From Dinghuibacter silviterrae (GTDB taxonomy: Bacteria > Bacteroidota > Bacteroidia > Chitinophagales > Chitinophagaceae): DNA of 64,000 nucleotides. Location of the stretch: the NCBI RefSeq assembly GCF_004366355.1, contig NZ_SODV01000002.1:1032768-1096767 (forward strand), written 5' to 3'. How positions within the stretch are numbered: position 1 is the stretch's first letter; each line of letters starts with the position of its first letter. Below the pieces are notes generated by a model, which did no database searches, was not told the DNA's origin, and saw only the letters and a list, made by a program, of their open reading frames with translations. Shown here piece after piece: positions 10,601 through 18,100 of this stretch. The position numbers were made by a program, and so were the translations under genes.

Positions 10601-12482
10601 CGTCGAAGTTAAAGACAGGGGCAGCCTTGTCCAACTGGATCTTCCCATTCAGGGCAAAGGCGGCATTCGGGTCGTCTATGGACAGGGTCCCGTCAAAAAG
10701 CTTTTTGCGGAAAACCCCTTCTACGGTGAGGTTTTTGTATGTATAATGGTGGATGTTCGCGTCGGCGATCTGACCCTTGAGGGTGGCGTCGAGCTGGTCG
10801 AAGGAAAACCCTTTTCCATCCACCGTGCCGTCAAAGCTGAAGTTACCGACCTCGTCCACCCCTGTGAGGGTTCCCAGGTCAAATTCCGTGACGGTGATCT
10901 TTCCTTTATAGGAAGGCGTCCCTTTCTCCGGCAGTGTCAGGTTCAGGTCGCTCACGACCCTGCCCAGGTTGGTTTGCAGGTCCCCGTTAACGACAAAGTC
11001 GTCGATCTTCCCGGTAAAGCTGCCCCTGTAACGGATGCTCCGGAGCGTACTTAGGTTGGGTTCGGTCACCTGCCGAAGCTCCGGCACGATGTCCGATGCG
11101 TCGTCAAAGGTCGTCCGGAGCTCGTTCAGGGAAAAATTCATGACCGTCCGGTTGATGTCCGGGAGACCCGTCATCGAAAAGTCCCCGTTGATAAAGGTCG
11201 TCTGCCCCACTTTGAGGGTAAGGTCGTGCCCCTTGAGGGCCGCCACCGGCCCCTCTCCCTTACCCGTCAGGTCCACCAGTTTTTTCCAGGTCCTTAGCTC
11301 AGGTGCGAAAAAGGCGATGTCGTCCGTGGAAACAAGGCTGTTTTTGAGGTCCGCCTTCATATTCACCTTATTCACGAAGTCCGCCATGTCATCGTTGAAG
11401 TTCTCGTACCGCATCGCGAAATAATCCCGGAGCCTGCTCCGGTTCGTGGTGACGTCGAGCTGCCGGAACTCCATCGCCCGGGGGGTGAATTTGACGTGCG
11501 CCGTCAGTTTTTTGACCTCGAACCCGGACCGCTCCTTTGTCCCCAGCGTCGCGATGGAGGCGGACAGGGTATCTTTTTCAAAGCGGACATGGTTGATGTG
11601 GGCGTTGACGTGGTTAAAGTCGATGTGCTGGGGATCAAACCAGCTAAACAACCCCCGCCCGGGGGTATATCCCTCGTTCCGGAACCGGCAGTCGTCCATG
11701 TTCAGCTGGTGGATGGAGACGACCCAGCCGTCCTCGTTCCATTCCAAAGGGTGGGGGCCCTTCCCCGCGGCGACCCGGGACGCCTCCTTCGGCACCGGGG
11801 TATCCTTCGGCATCGGGGTATCCTTCGGTTTCAGCGAATCCGGCCGGTTCCCCGGGTAATTCTTTAACATAAAGCTCAGCCGTGTGGTCGACAACGCGTC
11901 AATATCTACTTTTTTGGTATTGAGGTTGGCCTCATTGGCTTGCAGGTGCAAATGCCCCACCTCCACGACCATGTCCTGACCTATCCATTTGTCCACCTGG
12001 GACACGACCACATCCGACAGCCGCACCTCCTTGAGCGAAATGGCGGCTCCTTTCTTTGGGGACCCGTTTGACGGACCCGGCGTGGAGAAATAATCCACCA
12101 GGAAACCGTAGTTCCAGGTCGAGTCCGACCGCGTCAGGTTCACCCGCGCGTCCTGGAGGCCTATGTATTCCAGGTCGAACGCACTTTTGAGGAAAAACCA
12201 GTCGGTAATATTGACGTTGACCGCCCCGGCATACAACAGGGTATCCTGGCGCAGGTCCCGGACCAGCACCCCCTGGAGGGCCACCTGGTTAAATGGTATA
12301 AAGTTGATGTGGCGGACGCTGACGGAGGTCTTCAGGTCGCGGGAAAGAATAGTCGTTACCCTGCCCAGTAACCAGTTCTGCACCGGGTCTGTCTGGATAA
12401 GGAGCCACAGGGACAGGACCAGTAGTAGCAGGATGGCTACAAGGCGTATAAAAAAACGGCTGATCTTTCTGAATACCGACAT
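7674..12482 (-). CDS. TamB-like translocation/assembly module, AsmA-type (DUF490)
   Basis: A 1602-residue envelope protein of the TamB/AsmA-like family, thought to span the periplasm and move lipids or help outer-membrane assembly. One N-terminal transmembrane segment (LVAILLLLVLSLWLLI) is followed by very long repetitive beta-rich sequence. The conserved DUF490 C-terminal region holds NGTYNIERGEYTYIYSNIGL and SLTDGSIRWTGDPY. The length suits Bacteroidota TamB proteins. I start at the ATG at 12482 (MSVFRK); a TTG 39 bases upstream is in frame but would put 13 extra residues before an already good membrane anchor. No tamA/BamA-like gene is adjacent. Confidence 0.9.
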   Translation of the reverse strand: MSVFRKISRFFIRLVAILLLLVLSLWLLIQTDPVQNWLLGRVTTILSRDLKTSVSVRHINFIPFNQVALQGVLVRDLRQDTLLYAGAVNVNITDWFFLKSAFDLEYIGLQDARVNLTRSDSTWNYGFLVDYFSTPGPSNGSPKKGAAISLKEVRLSDVVVSQVDKWIGQDMVVEVGHLHLQANEANLNTKKVDIDALSTTRLSFMLKNYPGNRPDSLKPKDTPMPKDTPVPKEASRVAAGKGPHPLEWNEDGWVVSIHQLNMDDCRFRNEGYTPGRGLFSWFDPQHIDFNHVNAHINHVRFEKDTLSASIATLGTKERSGFEVKKLTAHVKFTPRAMEFRQLDVTTNRSRLRDYFAMRYENFNDDMADFVNKVNMKADLKNSLVSTDDIAFFAPELRTWKKLVDLTGKGEGPVAALKGHDLTLKVGQTTFINGDFSMTGLPDINRTVMNFSLNELRTTFDDASDIVPELRQVTEPNLSTLRSIRYRGSFTGKIDDFVVNGDLQTNLGRVVSDLNLTLPEKGTPSYKGKITVTEFDLGTLTGVDEVGNFSFDGTVDGKGFSFDQLDATLKGQIADANIHHYTYKNLTVEGVFRKKLFDGTLSIDDPNAAFALNGKIQLDKAAPVFNFDADITRLNFQPLGLIDRNLAFQGKLALNFAGRNIDDFTGTARVFDATLSNEGEPLSFDSLSLTSDTLEGKKVLTLQSLPVNARVEGQYHILELPKVVQWYLGKYYPSYIQPIAQPPLQEDFTFAVHTDDVEDYLDLLKMPLSGFDNSDISGRISTVNHVFNVDVNVPEFGYKQFDFSDIDLKAQGDDQRIRLEGLLGEIDLNDSLRLPNTRISMAAQNDNSVIALETSANQNLNSAILTVKVHNTADGISAHFDSSSFVLNDKKWLIASNGEIDLKKNWIQIRDLKVSSALEQIALSTHPSETDPASNDIQADLTNVTIEDLLPLVLKDPRLEGQLNGTVVMRDPFGKMALETNTLVNRFRFESDSIGKVEATSTYDGSGHLKFHIGSDNPHYNFDINGGLDLKDSLNRSIDASINLNNTSLHLLEHYLDFLFSDIDGTATGTIRLTGPLSDPQMTGRATVHNGSLRINYTRCKYLFDNEDIDFTPGVIDFGQITLRDTLHNTAILQGSMNHDFFKDMSFNLRLNTDRLLVLNTTARDNKNFYGKAVARVNASLTGPESNILLKINRAEAVDSSNIYLPNGASKAGSLPTFIVFKEYGREMQGEEPEFRSPSNFTVDMNLQVNSFATIYVLLDPTNGDVVRAQGNGNLLIRAGTATPLTINGTYNIERGEYTYIYSNIGLRRPFSLTDGSIRWTGDPYKAYIDINASYLAQDVTLPTIITSTLATIVQSSDIIILCHLTNTLDHPDINFEFQLPPDNPYKGDPVVAAQLKKYEDDKSEMNKQVASLLGFGTFISSQDALAANPNSSTIVANTLGQVVAGQLSNTVRELVKKVLKNNTIDPYISINPAFAIQNANQSNFNWVTNAGKAGINKYFLSGRVIVKAGATVDYSTVPLFTQGNTDLLTSPDLAAQWSITPDGHLRLVGYNRTNYDMTYGRSNRTGLSLNYRKDFDRLIDLFVNERKRVNAKRPAPPSGGTN

Positions 12483-12539
12483 GCACCGTAAAAGTAAACC
12501 AATCCCTAAAAATAATACCAAACGGTGGTCCGGCGAGCG

Positions 12540-13397
12540 TTATTGCACAGGTTTAACAGTATACCCCTGGCGCCGCAGCAGGCTCAGCAATCCCTGGGGA
12601 CCCCCGAGGTGTCCCGCTCCCACGGCAATAAAGCAAGGCCCCTGCCGGATGGCCGCCCCGATCAGGGGCACCCATTTGCGGTTCCGCCGGTTGAGCAGCA
12701 GGTCCTGGTCAATTTTTGTATCCGGCGACTCCTGGAGCATCTGGTAAAGGGAGTCCACCTCCTGGGCCTTGTAAAAGGCCACCATACGGTGAAAGTCCAG
12801 CTTCTGGGAATCGTAATGCCGTACCATGTCCATGATCATGCCCGCCTGGATCTTACCCGGGATGCTGTCGAAGATCGATACCTGTTCTTCCATGGTTTCC
12901 AGTCCGCGGATCGGTTTGTTCCGGTCCCTGGCCATCTCGACAAATTCCGTCTCGTACGCCTGTTCCTTGGCGCAGGGCAGCATCTTTGCACTCATCATGC
13001 TGTACAGCATCAGCGGCTTGAATTTTTCGAAAAAGTGCACGTCCATCTTCATGGAGTCCTTGACAAACCGGCCCAGGTCCTTGTAGTCCGCCGAATCGAA
13101 AAAGTCGCTCAGCTTCCGGCCGTCCTTATACTGGATCATCCCCATCAGCTTCATCGGTGCGGAAGGATCGTCCAGGTTGATTTCCAGGTATACGGTATGG
13201 GCCTTTTCAAAGGTCGACTTCATCGCCGGTGTCAGGAAAAAATCATCCGGGCAGATCATGTGAATCGTCCCGAAAAGGTAGGAGGGATGGAGAAGACCCC
13301 GTCCGCTGATTTCCCAGAGTAGGGAGTTTTGCTGGGCCTTCGCTCCCGGGGATACGGCCAGGAGTGCAGACAATAGGAACAGAAGCAAACGGTACAT
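12540..13397 (-). CDS. TraB/GumN family protein
   Basis: A 285-residue secreted or periplasmic protein with a signal peptide ending near AKAQ. The TraB/GumN signature motifs are present: YLFGTIHM near residue 42, GLETMEEQ in the middle, and AVGAGHLGGPQG followed by LLRRQGYTV at the end. The conserved His and Glu residues resemble a metal-dependent hydrolase fold (EreA/ChaN-like), but the reaction of bacterial members is not established. It follows the ECF sigma gene and its membrane partner by 16 bp and may share their transcript. Confidence 0.88.
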   Translation of the reverse strand: MYRLLLFLLSALLAVSPGAKAQQNSLLWEISGRGLLHPSYLFGTIHMICPDDFFLTPAMKSTFEKAHTVYLEINLDDPSAPMKLMGMIQYKDGRKLSDFFDSADYKDLGRFVKDSMKMDVHFFEKFKPLMLYSMMSAKMLPCAKEQAYETEFVEMARDRNKPIRGLETMEEQVSIFDSIPGKIQAGMIMDMVRHYDSQKLDFHRMVAFYKAQEVDSLYQMLQESPDTKIDQDLLLNRRNRKWVPLIGAAIRQGPCFIAVGAGHLGGPQGLLSLLRRQGYTVKPVQ

Positions 13398-13413
13398 GCC
13401 CTAAAAGTAGGCA

Positions 13414-14043
13414 TTATTGCTCCAACTCCTGCAAGGTCTTCTCCAGGGCGTCGATATGCCGTCCATACCGCCGCTGATTGTACCAGATCGTCACATAATG
13501 ACCCGGTACCATCAGCGCAAAGGCGCACAAGGTCCAGCCCCCGACGACCAGGGCTTCCTGTCCCCGGTGAAGCGGCAAACCCAGAAAAGAATAGAAGTCG
13601 TGTCTTTGGTACGCCCACAACAGCCAGCACACAAACCACATCACCAGGAGCAGCAACATATAGGTAATCCACAGCTCCAGCCCGATCAGGCTTTTGAAGC
13701 GTTCCAACTGGTGGGTGAAATTCGTCAGCAGGTCCTCGTCCGCCCGGATGTTCTCCATGTTTTTGAGCAGCCGGTACTTCTTACCATAATAGACGCCCGC
13801 CGTGAGGATCATGAGCAGGTAAAAGACGCCGACCGGTATCCGCTCCGGCCCCTGGAACTGTGTATAGGCCAGCACATACACAATGACCAGGGTCACCGAC
13901 TGCAAAAGGACGTTCCGTTTCATCCGCCTTAGGGGCCCGGCCGCAGCCCTCTCTGCCTTTTGCAACAGGGCAGGGAGGTCCACCCGCAGCGGCGGCGCGT
14001 CGTCCAGTTGACGCCAGGAATCTTTAAGCTGATCTAGTTCCAT
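13414..14043 (-). CDS. Membrane protein, putative anti-sigma partner of the ECF factor
   Basis: A 209-residue protein with an N-terminal cytoplasmic part (MELDQLKDSWRQLDDAPPL, charged and helical) and about four hydrophobic segments in two pairs: VLLQSVTLVIVYVLAYTQF and PVGVFYLLMILTAGVYYG, then a pair around residues 120-185. It begins 2 bases after the sigma factor stop codon. A soluble head plus membrane anchor directly downstream of an ECF sigma factor suggests an anti-sigma or sensor partner. That function is inferred from position. An upstream in-frame TTG at 14049 overlaps the sigma stop, but the ATG at 14043 is the better start. Confidence 0.7.
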   Translation of the reverse strand: MELDQLKDSWRQLDDAPPLRVDLPALLQKAERAAAGPLRRMKRNVLLQSVTLVIVYVLAYTQFQGPERIPVGVFYLLMILTAGVYYGKKYRLLKNMENIRADEDLLTNFTHQLERFKSLIGLELWITYMLLLLVMWFVCWLLWAYQRHDFYSFLGLPLHRGQEALVVGGWTLCAFALMVPGHYVTIWYNQRRYGRHIDALEKTLQELEQ

Positions 14044-14045
14044 GT

Positions 14046-14549
14046 TCAAACGGGTGTGTGCGTTAACTTCCTGAGTTTTTCCTTGATCCGGTTCATTTTT
14101 ACCCTTAGGTTGACCACCTTGATTCCGAGGATGGCCTCCATTTCTTCGTAAGACTTTTCTTCCAGGTAGAGCATGACGATACTTTTCTCCACCCCGCTCA
14201 ACCGGTCAATGGCCCGCCGTAGTTGCTCCATTTGCTCCCTTACCTCCGCCCCCCGGTCGTCCTGCGCCAGATGAACCGGCAGTTCTTCCACATACGTCGT
14301 CAGCCGCCCCAACTGATCCTTCCGGACCCCCGAAAGCGCCGTATTCAGCGCCACCCGGTACATCCAGGTCGTAAAAGCCGCTTCCCCGCGGAACGTCGAA
14401 AAGCTCTTCCAAAGCTGGAATACGATCTCCTGGAACAAGTCCTCGCGATCCGCCTCCGTTTTGCCATACAGGTGACAGACCTTGAAGATCAAGGCCCGGT
14501 TCGCCTCCATGAGGCGAGCGAATTCATTTTGTCGGTTCGCCAGTTCCAA
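14046..14549 (-). CDS. ECF-type RNA polymerase sigma factor
   Basis: A 167-residue sigma-70 family factor. Region 2 is seen in LIFKVCHLYGKTEADREDLF and the following segment around TTWMYRVALNTA. Region 4 is seen in LSGVEKSIVMLYLEEKSYEE with a helix-turn-helix to the end. No ATG lies upstream of region 2; the TTG at 14549 gives the expected N-terminus (NEFARLMEANRALIF), while the next ATG at 14510 would cut into it. The upstream PLP enzyme ends 7 bases before, so translation may be coupled. The membrane protein just downstream is the likely regulator. Target genes are unknown. Confidence 0.9.
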   Translation of the reverse strand: MELANRQNEFARLMEANRALIFKVCHLYGKTEADREDLFQEIVFQLWKSFSTFRGEAAFTTWMYRVALNTALSGVRKDQLGRLTTYVEELPVHLAQDDRGAEVREQMEQLRRAIDRLSGVEKSIVMLYLEEKSYEEMEAILGIKVVNLRVKMNRIKEKLRKLTHTPV

Positions 14550-14556
14550 TACGCTA

Positions 14557-15828
14557 TTAGTGTAAGGATGGTGGGAAAAATAACAGCCGGCCGGCTAACA
14601 TTTTCATATCCTCTTCCTGGTGCAGGGCACTCACGACGACCCGTTCCACGGGGGGGCCTTCCGGGTCGGGGTAGGCGAAAGAGGAGATCAGGATGCCCTC
14701 GCTTTTCAGGTAGGCGCCCAGCCCCTGCGGCGCCCCGTCCGCGTCCCGCGGCACCCCGTCCGCGCTCCGCGGCGCCTGACCCTCGCTCGGCGGATTGCCC
14801 CAGAGGAACACCGGCGTGCGCGTCGGCACCAGCCCCGTTCCCTCCGCCATCCGCGTCAACGCCGCCACATTTCGGGCCAGCAGTGTCCGCTGCACCTCGT
14901 ACAGCGGCCCCGCCTGCAACAACGCGTGGGCAAAACAAGGCGCCATCGCCGTCGCCGCCGTATAAAAGGGCGAACGCCTCAGCCTTTCCGCCATCCGCTG
15001 CGTACACCCCACCGCGCCTCCCTGTACATGCAACGCCTTCGACAGCGAATAAACCAACACATATTCGACGTGCGGCAGCCGCATCAACGCCCCGCTGATC
15101 CCTTCCCCGTGCTCCCCCATCCACCCGATCCCGTGCGAGTCGTCGATCACCACGATAAACCGCTTGTCCCTCGGCAGATCCTGCAGAAACATGAAGTTGT
15201 GGACGGAGCCCTCCAGCGGGGCTACCGAATCCATAACGAGGACGAATGCGCGCGCCGCGGACGACCGCGTGTGCCGGAGCACCCACGCGCACCAGGCGTC
15301 GTAAGCCGGCGCTGCGGCAGGGTCCGCCGCGTGCCCATCGCCCGCCGCGTGCGCGCCGCTCGCGCCCGCACCGCCGCTCGCACCGGTACCGCCCGCCGCG
15401 TGCGCGCTCCGCCCCAACCCCGTCGCCGGGTGTGTCCCCGGCGCCACCAGCACCTCGCCTGCGTCCGCCAGCAAATGCCCCACCGCCTGGCAGGCCAGGT
15501 AGCCGGAGGCAAAGGACACCGTTGCCTCCGACCCCGTGAGCTGGCTCAGGTAATGCTCCAGGTGGCGATACAACGGCAGCGGCGTATTGGACACCCGTGA
15601 AGAGGGAAAGACGACACCATACCGGTCGATCCCCTCTTTCAACAATTCCGTAAAAGCCGGCACGTGCGACATCCCCAGGTAGGAATAGCCGGAGAAAAAC
15701 AGGTAGGTCCGCCCATCCAGGTGAATAAACCGCCCGGGCGCGTCCGCGGGGCCCGCGGCCTCCCTCCGGGCTCCGTGAGCGCCCGCGCCCCCAGGCCCCG
15801 CGCCCTGCGGGTGCTCCCCCGCACTCAT
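14557..15828 (-). CDS. PLP-dependent acyltransferase-like enzyme (BioF/KBL family)
   Basis: A 423-residue fold-type I PLP enzyme of the alpha-oxoamine synthase family (BioF, KBL, SPT), which condenses an amino acid with an acyl thioester. Visible features: substrate-side FSGYSYLGMSH, PLP-phosphate region FASGYLACQAVGHLL, IDDSHGIGWMGEHGEGI, and the Schiff-base lysine in VYSLSKALHVQGGAV (about K264). Residues 139-175 are a low-complexity Ala/Gly/His/Asp insertion, and a shorter Asp/Gly/Ala stretch lies near the C-terminus; both look lineage-specific. Its start overlaps the DinB-like gene stop by ATGA. No other biotin genes are near, so biotin synthesis is only one option. Confidence 0.8.
   Translation of the reverse strand: MSAGEHPQGAGPGGAGAHGARREAAGPADAPGRFIHLDGRTYLFFSGYSYLGMSHVPAFTELLKEGIDRYGVVFPSSRVSNTPLPLYRHLEHYLSQLTGSEATVSFASGYLACQAVGHLLADAGEVLVAPGTHPATGLGRSAHAAGGTGASGGAGASGAHAAGDGHAADPAAAPAYDAWCAWVLRHTRSSAARAFVLVMDSVAPLEGSVHNFMFLQDLPRDKRFIVVIDDSHGIGWMGEHGEGISGALMRLPHVEYVLVYSLSKALHVQGGAVGCTQRMAERLRRSPFYTAATAMAPCFAHALLQAGPLYEVQRTLLARNVAALTRMAEGTGLVPTRTPVFLWGNPPSEGQAPRSADGVPRDADGAPQGLGAYLKSEGILISSFAYPDPEGPPVERVVVSALHQEEDMKMLAGRLLFFPPSLH
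15304..15414 (-). repeat. Low-complexity Ala/Gly insertion inside the PLP enzyme gene
   Basis: About 37 codons of GCN/GGN-rich imperfect repeats encode an Ala/Gly/His-rich loop placed between conserved family blocks. It keeps the frame, so it is tolerated, and probably forms a flexible surface loop. Confidence 0.6.
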
Positions 15829-16367
15829 GGCTCCTGCCCGAATTTCCGCCGCATCGCGGCAGTATGTTCTTTGGATTGGCCCAGGGGCACCGACAGGTTT
15901 TTCCAGGCGCCCGCCCGGATCACCTTGCCGAGGTAAACGATCTGGCCGACGTGATAGGCCGAGTGGCCAAGGTTGCGGTTGAGGGCGTCGACGACGCTAT
16001 GGGGTTCCCCGCGGATCGTGACCGTACGTTCCAGGTCTGCGTCCGACATAGCGTGGATGGCGCCAAGCGTGCAGGCCCACCCGTCTTCCCAAAGCGAAAG
16101 CAGTTGAAATTTCGGGACGCGCTCATCGGTGAATTCTGCGTCCCGGTCGCGCCAGGATTTTTCACCGTCTTCCACCAGGAAATTGGTGAACCGGCTCAGC
16201 ATGTTGCCATGGAGGTGCCGGATGATCACGGCGATGCTGTTGGACCCGTCTTCGGGCCGGAAATACATTTCCTCCTCGGAGAGTTGATCGAAGGTCTTGT
16301 CGCCCAGTGCGCGCAGGGCGAACAGGCGGTTGAGCAAAGATTCTTTGTACATGGAGGCTATCGACAT
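15825..16367 (-). CDS. DinB-like protein (DUF1572 type)
   Basis: A 180-residue four-helix-bundle protein of the DinB/YfiT superfamily. The likely metal-binding histidines are H51 and H53 in IIRHLHGNM, plus the pair in LGHSAYHVGQIVYLGK. Members are often thiol-dependent transferases or hydrolases, but this subgroup has no assigned substrate. It starts 12 bases after ggt and overlaps the downstream PLP enzyme by 4 bases. This suggests co-transcription with ggt and possibly a thiol-linked role, which is inference. Confidence 0.85.
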   Translation of the reverse strand: MSIASMYKESLLNRLFALRALGDKTFDQLSEEEMYFRPEDGSNSIAVIIRHLHGNMLSRFTNFLVEDGEKSWRDRDAEFTDERVPKFQLLSLWEDGWACTLGAIHAMSDADLERTVTIRGEPHSVVDALNRNLGHSAYHVGQIVYLGKVIRAGAWKNLSVPLGQSKEHTAAMRRKFGQEP

Positions 16368-16379
16368 AACAAGAAGTTT

Positions 16380-18050
16380 TTAATATCCCGCGGCGGCGTC
16401 GTTGCCACGGCCGTCGGCGACACCCTTATACGTGCCGTCCGGCTGGATCATGATCACCTCGGTCGCCCCGATCCGGCCCCAGTGTTTGAGGGTGTATCCC
16501 ATCTGTGCCAGCGAGGCAGCCGTAGTATCGGGGAATCCCTTTTCGAGGTCGACCTCGTCGGGAAGCCATTGGTGATGGAACTTGGGGACGTTGACGGCGT
16601 CTTCCGGGCTCAGGTGAAAATCGATGATGTCTACTATGGTCTGGAAAACGGAGGTCGGAATGGTCGTCCCTCCCGGCGTACCCGCAATCAGGAACGGTTT
16701 GCCGTCCCGGAGCACGATGGTCGGGGTCATGGAGCTGAGCATGCGTTTGTGGGGTTGGATGGCATTGGCCGTTCCGCCGATGGCCCCGAACATATTGGGG
16801 ACCCCAGGCTTAATGCTAAAGTCGTCCATCTCGTTGTTGAGGAAAAAGCCCGCCTTCCCCGCGACCGTCTTGCTCCCGTACCAGCCGTTCAGGGTGGTGG
16901 TGACGGAGACACAGTTGCCGTCTTTATCGATAACGTCGAAGTGCGTGGTTTCGGTGCTCTCGGGGGCAATGACACCGGCCTGGATGTTTTGGCTGCTGCC
17001 GGCCTTACCGGGGGTGAAATCCTGCATCCGGCCCTGCAGGTACTTGTCACTTAGCAGGGTGACGACCGGGACTTTTACAAAATCGGGGTCTCCCATAAAT
17101 GTGGCGCGGTCGGCAAACGCCCTCCGCTCCGCTTCGATCATGAGCTGATCGGCGGCGGCAGAGGCGTACCCTTGCGCCAGGGCCGGGTTGTGTTCGATCA
17201 TTTTGAGCATCTGACCCAGTAAAAGCCCGCCGCTGCTGGGCATAGGCATGGTCAGGACGGTGTAGGAACGGTAGGGAAAAGTAAGGATCGCTCTTTCCTT
17301 CGCCTTGTACGACCGGAGATCCTCCAGGCTGATCAGGCCCCCGCCCCGATGCATCTCGGCAACAATATAGGCCGCCGTCTCGCCTTCATAAAATCCTTTG
17401 GCTCCCTTGTCCCGGATACGCCGTAGCGTGGCAGCCAGGTCTTTTTGCACCAGCGTGTCTCCGGCTTTCCAGGGCCGGTCCCGTACAAAGGCGATGGGAA
17501 CGGTATTGTTTTTCAAAAAGGTTTCCCGCGTGTTGTTGAGGTTCGCGGCCTCCGATTCGTTCAGCACAAAGCCGTTTTCCGCCAGGTCGATCGCCGGCTG
17601 GATCAGCTCCCGGAAAGGAAGGCGGCCGTATGGGTGCGCGGCGAACATGCCCGCAATGGTTCCTGGGACCCCGCAGGCCAGGTGTCCGGTTTGTGACCAG
17701 TCCGTGCGGGCCTTCCCCGTGCTGTCGATGTACATATCCCTGGACGCCTTTTCCGGCGCGGCTTCCCTAAAGTCCAGCGCCAGCGAACGTCCGTCCGCGA
17801 GGTGGGCAATCATAAAACCGCCCCCGCCGATGTTCCCCGCCCCGGGGAAAACCACCGCCAGGGTCAATTCGGTCGTGATCGCCGCATCCACGGCATTCCC
17901 TCCTTTTTTCAAAATGTCCAGCCCTGCCTGGCTGGCCAGGGCATGCGCCGAAACGACGACCCCGTGGGTGGCCGTAACGACCTTTTGCGCGCGCAATCCA
18001 CCGCTAACGGTGAACCCTAACAGTAACAGGATTAAAGTATGCCTCTTCAT
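16380..18050 (-). CDS. ggt: Gamma-glutamyltransferase (gamma-glutamyltranspeptidase)
   Basis: A 556-residue secreted N-terminal nucleophile hydrolase that removes or transfers the gamma-glutamyl group of glutathione and related peptides. Signal peptide: MKRHTLILLLLGFTVSGG. The autocleavage site is seen in TETTHFDVIDKDGN; T368 should become the N-terminal nucleophile of the small subunit. GNIGGGGFM and MPSSGG also fit the family. I chose the ATG at 18050 because the signal peptide begins there; six extra codons upstream overlap the divergent gene's leader. It heads the leftward run of genes and is divergent from the M14 peptidase with only 50 bp between starts. Confidence 0.95.
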   Translation of the reverse strand: MKRHTLILLLLGFTVSGGLRAQKVVTATHGVVVSAHALASQAGLDILKKGGNAVDAAITTELTLAVVFPGAGNIGGGGFMIAHLADGRSLALDFREAAPEKASRDMYIDSTGKARTDWSQTGHLACGVPGTIAGMFAAHPYGRLPFRELIQPAIDLAENGFVLNESEAANLNNTRETFLKNNTVPIAFVRDRPWKAGDTLVQKDLAATLRRIRDKGAKGFYEGETAAYIVAEMHRGGGLISLEDLRSYKAKERAILTFPYRSYTVLTMPMPSSGGLLLGQMLKMIEHNPALAQGYASAAADQLMIEAERRAFADRATFMGDPDFVKVPVVTLLSDKYLQGRMQDFTPGKAGSSQNIQAGVIAPESTETTHFDVIDKDGNCVSVTTTLNGWYGSKTVAGKAGFFLNNEMDDFSIKPGVPNMFGAIGGTANAIQPHKRMLSSMTPTIVLRDGKPFLIAGTPGGTTIPTSVFQTIVDIIDFHLSPEDAVNVPKFHHQWLPDEVDLEKGFPDTTAASLAQMGYTLKHWGRIGATEVIMIQPDGTYKGVADGRGNDAAAGY

Positions 18051-18100
18051 GTGTGTCGATGTCACCAAAATTTACGCAAATAAGTCTATATTACGGATGT

